Source of the DNA: Erysipelotrichales bacterium
GTDB lineage: Bacteria; Bacillota_I; Bacilli_A; Erysipelotrichales; Erysipelotrichaceae
Length of the DNA stretch: 64,000 nt
Direction: 5' to 3'
Assembly (NCBI GenBank): GCA_910575705.1
Contig: CAJTFG010000003.1
Location: 62,001 to 126,000, forward strand
Within the stretch, counting starts at the first letter, position 1, and every line of letters begins with the position of its first letter. The notes under the pieces were generated by a model. That model ran no database searches, had not been told where the DNA came from, and saw only the letters and a list, made by a program, of their open reading frames with translations. Position numbers and translations under genes: made by a program. Positions 24,054-30,658 of this stretch are shown here, one piece after another.

Positions 24054-24994
24054 CTGAGGTTTCCTCCCTTCCATATCGTTCTATAAATCAACGAGATAAA
24101 CGCACTTGCCCCGATAATACAGCCGATAAGGATGAAATAGCCACCGACAAATATAACGCCGTGAAACGACAGTGCAACAAGTACGCCCAAGGCAATGCAT
24201 AACCCTACCATCGCCATGAAAAAGGGGATAAAAAGAAAGATGCTGAATATCTTTAAAATCATCTCGACAACAGAACCGGCCGTTTGCGCAGGCTCCTTGG
24301 AAGGCCGATACGGATGCTCCCGATATTCTTTTTTCTCTTCTTCCGTATGATGTTCCGCTTTGTCAAATGATTCAAATTCCGTATGCGGACGCTTTTCAAA
24401 ACGAAGGCTTTCCTTAAAATCCTCCATGAAATCACTGGTGCTTTCATGATTGCGGTAGCGATCAATACGTTTGCTGCACGTACTGAACAAAACAACGATG
24501 AAAATAACCGCATAAGCCAAGTTGATGATGATGCTCCATATCGCTGCAAATACACTCCCTACACCGAAACCGATAATATCGGAAAGCAAGGACGCTCCTA
24601 AAGAGGCAACAATAGAAAACGGAATTTTCAACAGCAGCAACAAGATCAGGATAACGAATACTTCAAAGATAAATTTCACAACATCATCTACATCCAAGGA
24701 AGTAAATGAACTGATAAATCTTTTAAACCGATCAAATACATTATCTAAAAAAGAGTTAAACTTTTCATCATAATTGCTTTTCTCACTGCTGGTATTGATC
24801 TTATAGGCATCCAGTATATCCTTTACCAATTCATCGATATCGCCAAAATCTTCGATGACTTCTTCTTCCGTTTTTCCTTCCTGCATCTTCATATCGATAT
24901 GATTGATATACTCATCAATGATATCCTGACGCTCATGCTCTTCTATGACATGCAGTTTTTTATGCATAGCCGCCACAAATTGTTCTTTATTCAT
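24050..24994 (-). CDS. DUF1700 (HAAS) family membrane protein
   Basis: A 314-residue protein. Residues 1-70 are the HAAS helical domain (MNKEQFVAAMHKKLHVIEEH ... EYINHID ... GKTEEEVIEDFGDIDELV), which in this family receives signals or binds partners. Then come two hydrophobic blocks (about 108-180 and 240-305) with about four to five membrane helices, joined by a charged loop (KEYREHPYRPSKEP). It sits between the padR gene and the small anchored protein, the classical envelope-stress module order. Confidence 0.85.
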   Translation of the reverse strand: MNKEQFVAAMHKKLHVIEEHERQDIIDEYINHIDMKMQEGKTEEEVIEDFGDIDELVKDILDAYKINTSSEKSNYDEKFNSFLDNVFDRFKRFISSFTSLDVDDVVKFIFEVFVILILLLLLKIPFSIVASLGASLLSDIIGFGVGSVFAAIWSIIINLAYAVIFIVVLFSTCSKRIDRYRNHESTSDFMEDFKESLRFEKRPHTEFESFDKAEHHTEEEKKEYREHPYRPSKEPAQTAGSVVEMILKIFSIFLFIPFFMAMVGLCIALGVLVALSFHGVIFVGGYFILIGCIIGASAFISLIYRTIWKGGNLR

Positions 24995-24997
24995 TTC

Positions 24998-25312
24998 CTA
25001 CACACTCTCCTTTATAAATGCATTGATACATTCATGAAATTCATTCCACTCTTTTAACAAGGTTTGTTTTTGCTGGCGTCCCAGCGCTGTCAACCGGTAA
25101 TACTTGCGCGGCGGGCCTTCCTTTGATTCTTCCAGATATGTCTCAAAATAATGCTCATTCGTCAACCTTTTTAACAACGGGTAAATCGTGCCTTCGTTCA
25201 CATTCACGACTTTAGACACTTCACTGACCAGCTCATACCCATACATATCTTTCTTATTCACAGATAATAGAACGATCAGTTCCAGCACTCCCTTTTTAAA
25301 TTGCGAGTTCAT
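24998..25312 (-). CDS. PadR family transcriptional repressor
   Basis: A 104-residue winged-helix protein. KKGVLELIVLLSVNKKDMYGYEL (about 6-28), VNVNEGTIYPLLKRLTNEHY (recognition helix and wing) and GPPRKYYRLTALGRQ are typical of short PadR-like (PadR-s1) regulators. It leads the operon with DUF1700 and the small anchored protein, three bases before the next start. A palindrome over its own promoter (25341-25367) suggests autorepression. Confidence 0.93.
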   Translation of the reverse strand: MNSQFKKGVLELIVLLSVNKKDMYGYELVSEVSKVVNVNEGTIYPLLKRLTNEHYFETYLEESKEGPPRKYYRLTALGRQQKQTLLKEWNEFHECINAFIKESV

Positions 25313-25331
25313 ACTATCACCTCACACTACT

Positions 25332-25367
25332 ATAATACAATTAGTACTATGCAATGTCAAGTACTAA
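25332..25367 (-). promoter_or_regulatory. padR operon promoter with overlapping inverted-repeat operator
   Basis: On the minus strand TTGACA (25355-25360) and TATTAT (25332-25337) are exactly 17 bases apart. TTAGTACT (25341-25348) and AGTACTAA (25360-25367) form an inverted repeat with an 11-base spacer; one arm abuts the -35 and the other lies in the spacer. A bound PadR dimer there would block RNA polymerase. Confidence 0.75.
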
Positions 25368-25389
25368 TATTAACATAATACTATAAAAT

Positions 25390-25418
25390 AAAAAATACAG
25401 ATCTAATAATCTGTATCT
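25390..25418 (-). terminator. Terminator of the dUTPase gene
   Basis: ATACAGAT/ATCTGTAT with a six-base loop and a T-run on the minus strand; the stop codon lies in the loop. Confidence 0.75.
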
Positions 25419-25900
25419 TGCCGATGATGGTTTTCTTCATTTTTCATAAGATAAGCGGAAACGATGTCTTCATTCGTAAATCCAAGCATCTCCGCAATTT
25501 CTAAATATGTTTCAAAAATATCCAAATACATTTCTTCGCAAAAATAATTTCTCAGCAAACAGCTCTTTTCATATACTGTGATAAACTGTTCGGTGATATC
25601 TGCCTGCTCCCCAGGATCTCCACATTCCAAATAATCCGGCATGACCTGAAGATCGATACCCAAAGAAAGCAAAAAATGAATACCGTCTACATACTCTTCC
25701 AGTATAACCGCTTTTTCACTCGGATCCTTACTGCTCCAAAATTTAAAACAGCGCGTTTCATTCGCCAATTCTCCTACCTCTACAAGCAAAGCCAAAATCC
25801 TGCGTATCGTAGTATCCTCTCTCGTCACATCATGATTCTCAAATATCCGTCTATCCAATGTATCTTGAATCTTATACAATTTTTTAGTTTCCAACCGCAT
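25403..25900 (-). CDS. Dimeric (all-alpha) dUTP diphosphatase
   Basis: A 165-residue protein of the dUTPase-2/MazG-like fold, which splits dUTP to dUMP and pyrophosphate. The metal-binding acidic residues stand in LLVEVGELANETRCFKFWSSK (about 36-56) and ILEEYVDGIHFLLSLGID (about 64-81). It is monocistronic, with its own terminator. Together with the dCMP deaminase at 19.5 kb it feeds the dUMP pool. Confidence 0.88.
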   Translation of the reverse strand: MRLETKKLYKIQDTLDRRIFENHDVTREDTTIRRILALLVEVGELANETRCFKFWSSKDPSEKAVILEEYVDGIHFLLSLGIDLQVMPDYLECGDPGEQADITEQFITVYEKSCLLRNYFCEEMYLDIFETYLEIAEMLGFTNEDIVSAYLMKNEENHHRQDTDY

Positions 25901-25950
25901 ATGATCACCTCGTACACTTATTTTAAATGATTTGCGTGCCGACTACAAGA

Positions 25951-25981
25951 AAAAGAATAGGCTTTTATGGCCTATTCTTTT
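25951..25981 (-). terminator. Terminator of the 38-residue gene
   Basis: AAAGAATAGGC/GCCTATTCTTT with a seven-base loop; T-run on the minus strand. The stop codon is part of the stem. Confidence 0.75.
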
Positions 25982-26088
25982 GACGGCTTTTCCTTTTTCT
26001 CATGCTGTCCGGTTATCGCCTGAATGATCTCTTCATCTACTCCCATTTCGAAAAGGACCTCTGCGATCCGGATCTGTTCTTTGTCCAT
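25972..26088 (-). CDS. Small acidic/helical protein, 38 residues
   Basis: An intergenic ORF with an AGGTG/AAGGA ribosome site, a TATAAT box (plus 26104-26109) and its own terminator. The product is MDKEQIRIAEVLFEMG followed by VDEEIIQAITGQHEKK and a Lys-rich end, so two short amphipathic helices and no membrane segment. I recognise no family. The clean start and stop signals argue that it is real. Confidence 0.55.
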   Translation of the reverse strand: MDKEQIRIAEVLFEMGVDEEIIQAITGQHEKKEKPSKE

Positions 26089-26131
26089 TCCTTATCACCT
26101 ACTATTATAAGTATGTGATTTATTTTTAAAA

Positions 26132-26386
26132 TTATACCGTTTTCCTATATTCTTTTAATGCCTTTGCGATCTGATCGGGACAAGATGTCTGTTTCCCGCC
26201 ACAACGCACACCTTCAAAAGAATCCAATACCTCATCAATATGCTTACCTCTCAAAATTCGAGAAATACCGAGCAAATTTCCGGCACAACCTCCGACAATG
26301 GTAACATTTTGAATAATATCCCCATCCATTTCAAAACGCATCTCCCTTGAGCAAACACCTTTCGGCTTATAAACAAATGTTTCCAT
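26132..26386 (-). CDS. TSCPD domain protein (TIGR03905 type)
   Basis: An 84-residue TSCPD-domain protein. FVYKPKGVCSREMRFEMDGD, GGCAGNLLGISRIL and GVRCGGKQTSCPDQIAKAL contain the conserved Cys residues and the TSCPD motif itself. The domain also occurs at the C terminus of ribonucleotide reductases; the stand-alone form has no settled role. It is the last gene after the NusG-II and Gx genes, 11 bases behind. Confidence 0.88.
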   Translation of the reverse strand: METFVYKPKGVCSREMRFEMDGDIIQNVTIVGGCAGNLLGISRILRGKHIDEVLDSFEGVRCGGKQTSCPDQIAKALKEYRKTV

Positions 26387-26397
26387 ACGATCCTCCT

Positions 26398-26889
26398 CTA
26401 TTTTATTCTATTCAATACAAGATTGCTGAGATACCCTACACCGATCCCCGTAGGAATTGCCAATAAAATCAAGACCGGCAGCAACGCTCCCATCAAAAAC
26501 TGCTGATAAATGATCGTAACGGCGATCATCTGGCCGATCACATGTGCCGTACTGCTGGCAACGCTTACCCCGTATATCGACATCGGCGTCTTTCTCTTTG
26601 CGATAACTGCCGCTGTACAGCTGAGCATAACCCCGCATAAAGACAACCAAAATCCGGTTCCAAAAATAATACCCCGCAACAAAGATGCAAGAAGAACCCG
26701 CATCAGATTGATGCCGATCATCGTCTTATCATCAAACATATAAAGAGCGATCAATCCTACAATATTTGCAAGTCCTAACTTAAATCCCGGCACCGGCAGG
26801 GGGATAGGGATCATTCCCTCTATCATATGAAATAAAATCGCAATTGCAGCCAACATGGTAACATATGTCATTTTTTTCGTTTTCATCAT
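26398..26889 (-). CDS. Gx transporter family membrane protein
   Basis: A 163-residue protein with about five membrane helices: MIEGMIPIPLPVPGFKLGLANIVGL (about 22-46) is the Gx/heptaprenyl-diphosphate-synthase-component-I (PF07456) signature, followed by LLRGIIFGTGFWLSLCGVMLS. Despite the old name these are membrane proteins, found next to NusG-II proteins, FMN-binding proteins and ApbE in anaerobic Firmicutes, including flavin-based extracellular electron transfer loci. It overlaps the NusG-II gene by four bases. Confidence 0.88.
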   Translation of the reverse strand: MMKTKKMTYVTMLAAIAILFHMIEGMIPIPLPVPGFKLGLANIVGLIALYMFDDKTMIGINLMRVLLASLLRGIIFGTGFWLSLCGVMLSCTAAVIAKRKTPMSIYGVSVASSTAHVIGQMIAVTIIYQQFLMGALLPVLILLAIPTGIGVGYLSNLVLNRIK

Positions 26890-27263
26890 TGAATCACCGT
26901 ATCCACATCACTGCCGGAGTCACTTGCCTTAATTTCGACAACGATATTATTCGGCAGACAGATGATCGGACGATTCGGCTGCGATACCCATCCCTGAATA
27001 GAACAAAGATGATACGGAGACGTTTCTTTCTCCACCCGCACAGCTTCATCCTGCACTTCCACATCGACCGGTCCCAACGTACCGTCAACCGTATATATAC
27101 CGTTTTTATTCAGATCGACTTCTAATATAACGTCATTTTTAAAACTCACGACAACTTCTTTTTTTCTGTCCCTATTCATAAAATCACTGAGCAAAAGAGG
27201 AACATAACTTAATACGGCACATACGATGACGATGCCTATAAATATTTTATCTGCCTTATTCAT
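26886..27263 (-). CDS. NusG domain II-containing membrane-anchored protein
   Basis: A 125-residue protein: one N-terminal membrane helix (about 6-24), then a small outside beta-domain (VVVSFKNDVILEVDLNKNGIY ... RVEKETSPYHLCSIQGWVSQPNRPIICLPNNIVVEI) of the NusG-II type. The two Cys around CSIQGW and ICLPN are typical. GGAGGATAT before the ATG at 27263 decides the start. These proteins pair with Gx proteins; in Gram-positive flavin-based electron transfer loci such pairs are thought to work with FMN-loaded lipoproteins. Confidence 0.88.
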   Translation of the reverse strand: MNKADKIFIGIVIVCAVLSYVPLLLSDFMNRDRKKEVVVSFKNDVILEVDLNKNGIYTVDGTLGPVDVEVQDEAVRVEKETSPYHLCSIQGWVSQPNRPIICLPNNIVVEIKASDSGSDVDTVIQ

Positions 27264-27311
27264 ATATCCTCCATTGCTTCTATTATACTTGTATACCACC
27301 ATAACGCAAAT

Positions 27312-27335
27312 AAAAAAATCTCATTTCTGAGATTC
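27312..27335 (-). terminator. Terminator of lipoprotein gene A
   Basis: AATCTCA/TGAGATT stem with TTTC loop and a seven-T tail on the minus strand. Confidence 0.8.
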
Positions 27336-27737
27336 TATATTCTGTTTAGCATCGTCGATCGCATATAGGAAACCGTCAATACGAATAGTGCATCCTGTTT
27401 TTATATCCTCGTTTACCGCTTTTCCTTCATCATCGATCTCGATCTTATCAATGCCGTTGTTTTGCACATACTGTTCAAAAAACTGCACCTGCTCATTCCA
27501 CTCCTTGCCGATCGCGCTTGCCGCTTTCATATGATAATTCTCCTGCAGATTTTTTTTAGTCGTATCTCCGCTTGTCTGATCGAGTTCAACTTCTTTCAGC
27601 TGCCCGTCCTGCATTTTAATCTTAGCAGTCGTTACTTCTTTGTCGGAATCCGTATACGTCCCTTCCCCTTCCTGAATTGCCGGCTCTGTACATCCGCACA
27701 ACAACAAAGCAATCAATATTACCATACTCACTTTCAT
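27321..27737 (-). CDS. PplA-like FMN-binding lipoprotein A (single domain)
   Basis: A 138-residue lipoprotein; the lipobox is LLLCGC with the lipid Cys at residue 16. The rest is one domain: TTAKIKMQDGQLKEVELD, YHMKAASAIGKEWNEQVQFFEQYV and DIKTGCTIRIDGFLYAI. IGKEWNEQ followed by a closing T-x-x-T motif is the pattern of FMN-binding domains of PplA, the extracellular electron-transfer flavoprotein. The usual SGAT is TGCT here, so the second Thr could still take FMN from ApbE. A 7-bp inverted repeat (27749-27771) overlaps the ribosome site. It is a tandem paralogue of the next gene upstream. Confidence 0.75.
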   Translation of the reverse strand: MKVSMVILIALLLCGCTEPAIQEGEGTYTDSDKEVTTAKIKMQDGQLKEVELDQTSGDTTKKNLQENYHMKAASAIGKEWNEQVQFFEQYVQNNGIDKIEIDDEGKAVNEDIKTGCTIRIDGFLYAIDDAKQNIESQK

Positions 27738-27786
27738 CGTTTCACTTCCTTTACCTAAAGTATGGGTAAAGAAGGCGTTTCTAAAC

Positions 27787-27815
27787 AAAAAAAAGAATAT
27801 CTTTCGATATTCTTA
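27787..27815 (-). terminator. Terminator of lipoprotein gene B
   Basis: AAGAATATC/GATATTCTT, loop TTTC, T-run on the minus strand. Confidence 0.85.
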
Positions 27816-28244
27816 TTTTGCAGCTTTTACAGCAGCATCTGCAGCATCCAGCATGTCTTTAACGGAAATCGTACATCCTGTCAGCACATCTTCGTTCGTC
27901 GGTACTCCCTCTTCATCAAGTTTAATGGAATCCAAACCATTCTTCACGATGTAATCCTCTAAGAATTCCACTTGTTCGTTCCATTCTTTCCCGATCGGAG
28001 AAGCACCCTTCATGTTGTAGTCAGGACCTAATGCTTTTTTCGTAGAATCTTTGTCAGGGTATGTTTCATCCAACGTGATCTTCGTGATCTTGTCTCCCTG
28101 CAAAGTAACTTCAGCAGTTGCTACCTGTCCTTTAGAATTTGCTTCGGATTCTGCCTTTCCTGTTTTTTCAGGTTCGCTAGAACCACCGTTAGAGCCGCAA
28201 GCAACGAGTGCGAAAGCAGCTAATACAAGAGCTAATTTTTTCAT
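27813..28244 (-). CDS. PplA-like FMN-binding lipoprotein B (single domain)
   Basis: A 143-residue lipoprotein with lipobox LVAC (lipid Cys 16) and a Gly/Ser/Glu-rich linker. The domain repeats that of lipoprotein A: ATAEVTLQGDKITKITLD, YNMKGASPIGKEWNEQVEFLEDYIVKNG and a final DVLTGCTISVKDML. The D-x-x-T-x-x-T spacing matches ApbE flavinylation sites (D-x-x-[ST]-G-A-T), with Cys for Ala as in its paralogue. CGGAGG precedes the ATG, with a strong promoter and a cre-like box upstream. FMN attachment is inferred, not shown. Confidence 0.78.
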   Translation of the reverse strand: MKKLALVLAAFALVACGSNGGSSEPEKTGKAESEANSKGQVATAEVTLQGDKITKITLDETYPDKDSTKKALGPDYNMKGASPIGKEWNEQVEFLEDYIVKNGLDSIKLDEEGVPTNEDVLTGCTISVKDMLDAADAAVKAAK

Positions 28245-28263
28245 TTTCTATACCTCCGTGCTA

Positions 28264-28308
28264 ATCATAACAAATAGCAAAGCAGGCGTCAACATGAAAA
28301 CGTATACA
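28264..28308 (-). promoter_or_regulatory. Promoter of lipoprotein gene B with adjacent cre-like box
   Basis: On the minus strand TTGACG (28287-28292) and TATGAT (28264-28269) are 17 bases apart. Directly upstream lies TGAAAACGTATACA (28295-28308, plus strand), which fits the core TGNAARCGNWWWCA. It is centred about 45 bases before the expected transcription start, a position compatible with activation or with control by CcpA. Confidence 0.6.
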
Positions 28309-28317
28309 AAGATGATT

Positions 28318-29799
28318 TCATTGAAATTTTATAGTGGAAAGAACCGCTTGCTTCCACCCATCCAGCTTTCTGCGGCGCACTTCTTCATCCATACCCGGCA
28401 CGAATCGCTTTCCGTATTGAAAATACGTTCGTATCTCCTCCTGATCTTTCCAAAAACCTACAGTCAAGCCAGCCAGATAAGCAGCACCTAACGCCGTTGT
28501 CTCACTGATCATAGAACGGCATACCTGCGTATTTAAAACATCGCTTTGGAACTGCATCAAAAAATCATTGCGGGAAGCTCCTCCATCCACTTGCAGCGTA
28601 CCGATCGATAACCCGCTGTCTTCCTGCATCGCATATAACACGTCATATGTTTGATATGCCAAAGACTCCAAAGTCGCACGAATGATGTGCTCCTGCGTCG
28701 TACCTCTTGTTAATCCAAACATAGCCCCTTTTACCTGCGGAATCCAATACGGCGCACCTAAACCGGTAAAAGCTGGAACTACATATACGCCTTCACTGTC
28801 ATCTATCTGCATTGCCCTTTTTTGCGATTCACCGCTTGTGCTTATGATCTTCAATCCATCCCGCAGCCATTGGACAGCGGCACCGGCAATAAAGACACTG
28901 CCTTCCATCACATAATCCACTTCATGATTCATACGCCATCCGACACAGGTAATCAACCCATGTCGGGAATGAATGATGTTTTCTTTCGTATTCATCAATA
29001 AGAAACAACCGGTTCCATATGTATTCTTAACATCTCCTTTTTGAAAACAAGTCTGTCCAAACAATGCCGCCTGCTGATCTCCGACAGCGGATGCAATCGG
29101 TATCGGCGTATCAAAGAGCGTACAATCACCGTAATAACAGCTCGTATCTTCAATATGCGGAAGTATGCACAAAGGAATATTCCATAACTGTAAAAGCTGC
29201 GGATCATACTCTAATGTATGCAGATTCATAAGCATCGTCCTGGAAGCGTTCGACACATCGGTAACATGCTTCTTTTTATTGGTAAGATTCCAAATCAGCC
29301 AACTGTCGATCGTCCCGCATAGCAATTCTCCATTCTCGGCTCTTTGCTGTGCACCTTCTACATGATCTAAGATCCAACGAATCTTGCTGGCACTGAAATA
29401 AGGATCCAGCAAAAGACCAGTCTTCTCTCTAATTAAAGGTTCCTTCCCCTCTTCTTTTAATTTAACGCAGTATTCATCGCTTTGGCGAGACTGCCAAACG
29501 ATCGCAAAATAAATCGGTTCTCCTGTTTTACGATCCCATACCACCGTTGTTTCCCGCTGATTCGTAATACCGATCGCCGCAATCTCCTCGGCCTTCACAT
29601 TATATTTCGCCGTAACTTCAAACATCACGGCTACCGTGCTTGCCCAGATCTCTTTGGCATTCTGTTCTACCCAGCCGGGATGCGGATAGAAGTTTTCCAA
29701 TTCTTTTTGCGCAATGCCGATCACATTACTGTCATGATCAAACAAGATCGCTCTCGTACTCGTTGTCCCTTGATCAATAGCCATAATATAGGATTTCAT
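28318..29799 (-). CDS. glpK: Glycerol kinase
   Basis: GlpK phosphorylates glycerol to glycerol-3-phosphate. The 493-residue FGGY-family kinase shows the N-terminal MAIDQGTTSTRAILFD, GITNQRETTVVWDRKTG, VGDQQAALFGQ (about 240-250) and LQVDGGASRNDFLMQFQSD near the end. In many Firmicutes a His before VPIAG is phosphorylated by HPr; the equivalent stretch here reads CTLFDTPIPIASAVGD, with no His, so PTS control at that site seems absent. No transporter or oxidase gene is next to it. Confidence 0.96.
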   Translation of the reverse strand: MKSYIMAIDQGTTSTRAILFDHDSNVIGIAQKELENFYPHPGWVEQNAKEIWASTVAVMFEVTAKYNVKAEEIAAIGITNQRETTVVWDRKTGEPIYFAIVWQSRQSDEYCVKLKEEGKEPLIREKTGLLLDPYFSASKIRWILDHVEGAQQRAENGELLCGTIDSWLIWNLTNKKKHVTDVSNASRTMLMNLHTLEYDPQLLQLWNIPLCILPHIEDTSCYYGDCTLFDTPIPIASAVGDQQAALFGQTCFQKGDVKNTYGTGCFLLMNTKENIIHSRHGLITCVGWRMNHEVDYVMEGSVFIAGAAVQWLRDGLKIISTSGESQKRAMQIDDSEGVYVVPAFTGLGAPYWIPQVKGAMFGLTRGTTQEHIIRATLESLAYQTYDVLYAMQEDSGLSIGTLQVDGGASRNDFLMQFQSDVLNTQVCRSMISETTALGAAYLAGLTVGFWKDQEEIRTYFQYGKRFVPGMDEEVRRRKLDGWKQAVLSTIKFQ

Positions 29800-29958
29800 A
29801 AATTCACCCCTGTTCTTTATTTAAGTATAGCATGCTCTGCTTTTCTTAGATATGTGCAAGCAAGATTCAATCTTCTGTCAAGGAATCATCGCTCAGGTAA
29901 ATAATATCCGATATATCTCTCAATCCACATCTGTGTATCATTTTCATTTTACAGCGAA

Positions 29959-30636
29959 TCAACATAAGTAAAAATATAATATCAAACAAAAAATAGCTAT
30001 TACTATATAAAGAAGTTTTATAGCACCTCGATAAGACTTCTCTTCATCAACCAGTTTTTGCAAAATAAGAAAAAACTCTTCTTCTTTATCGTCATAAGAA
30101 TTTCCCATATCCCGATAAAAAGACAACAATGCCTTAATAGAAAAAAAGGAGGGATCTTCTTCTTCCAGTAATTGTATAAAATAAATCATAAAGGGCTTTT
30201 GCATCATAATAATTCGCACTTCTTTTTGATTCAAATAATATTCCCACATTCCACAGCTCATCCATCTTTGACGAAACATATACTTTATATCCGAGAATAC
30301 TTCCTCCATCAATTTCTGCTGATTTTGATGATAATTCCATTCCGCCTCTTTAAAGTATTCCTGCATTTTCACAGACGAAAAGTCCTTTTTTGGTAATGCA
30401 TTGACCTCTTGTTTACTTTGATCAAATACATCAGCAGCAATCGAAATATCTGGCTGCTGTTTCTGCATTTTCGCAAAGCGCATCGCTTGCTGAAATGCCT
30501 CCTGCAGCTGCATGAAAGCTTCTGGATTTTCTTCAGGATGTGCATGTTTCGCCTGTTTGGCATATGCTTCTTTGATCAATGCTACATCGGTTGTCATATG
30601 GATCCCTAAAATCTCCCACATGTTTTTTTTATTCAT
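29959..30636 (-). CDS. Tail-anchored J-domain-like protein (HPE variant)
   Basis: A 225-residue protein. Residues 1-50 resemble a J domain: WEILGIHMTTDVALIKEAYAKQAK, then HAHPEENPEAFMQLQEAF. The HPD tripeptide is H33-P34-E35. The middle is helical and charged, and the last 18 residues (LLYIVIAIFCLILYFYLC) form a membrane tail, so it faces the cytoplasm. It lies 22 bases behind an HscC-like Hsp70 gene (ending before it in the same operon order), recalling the HscC-DjlC pair of E. coli. Partnership is inferred from adjacency. Confidence 0.75.
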   Translation of the reverse strand: MNKKNMWEILGIHMTTDVALIKEAYAKQAKHAHPEENPEAFMQLQEAFQQAMRFAKMQKQQPDISIAADVFDQSKQEVNALPKKDFSSVKMQEYFKEAEWNYHQNQQKLMEEVFSDIKYMFRQRWMSCGMWEYYLNQKEVRIIMMQKPFMIYFIQLLEEEDPSFFSIKALLSFYRDMGNSYDDKEEEFFLILQKLVDEEKSYRGAIKLLYIVIAIFCLILYFYLC

Positions 30637-30658
30637 GACAATCCCTCTTTACTGTCTT

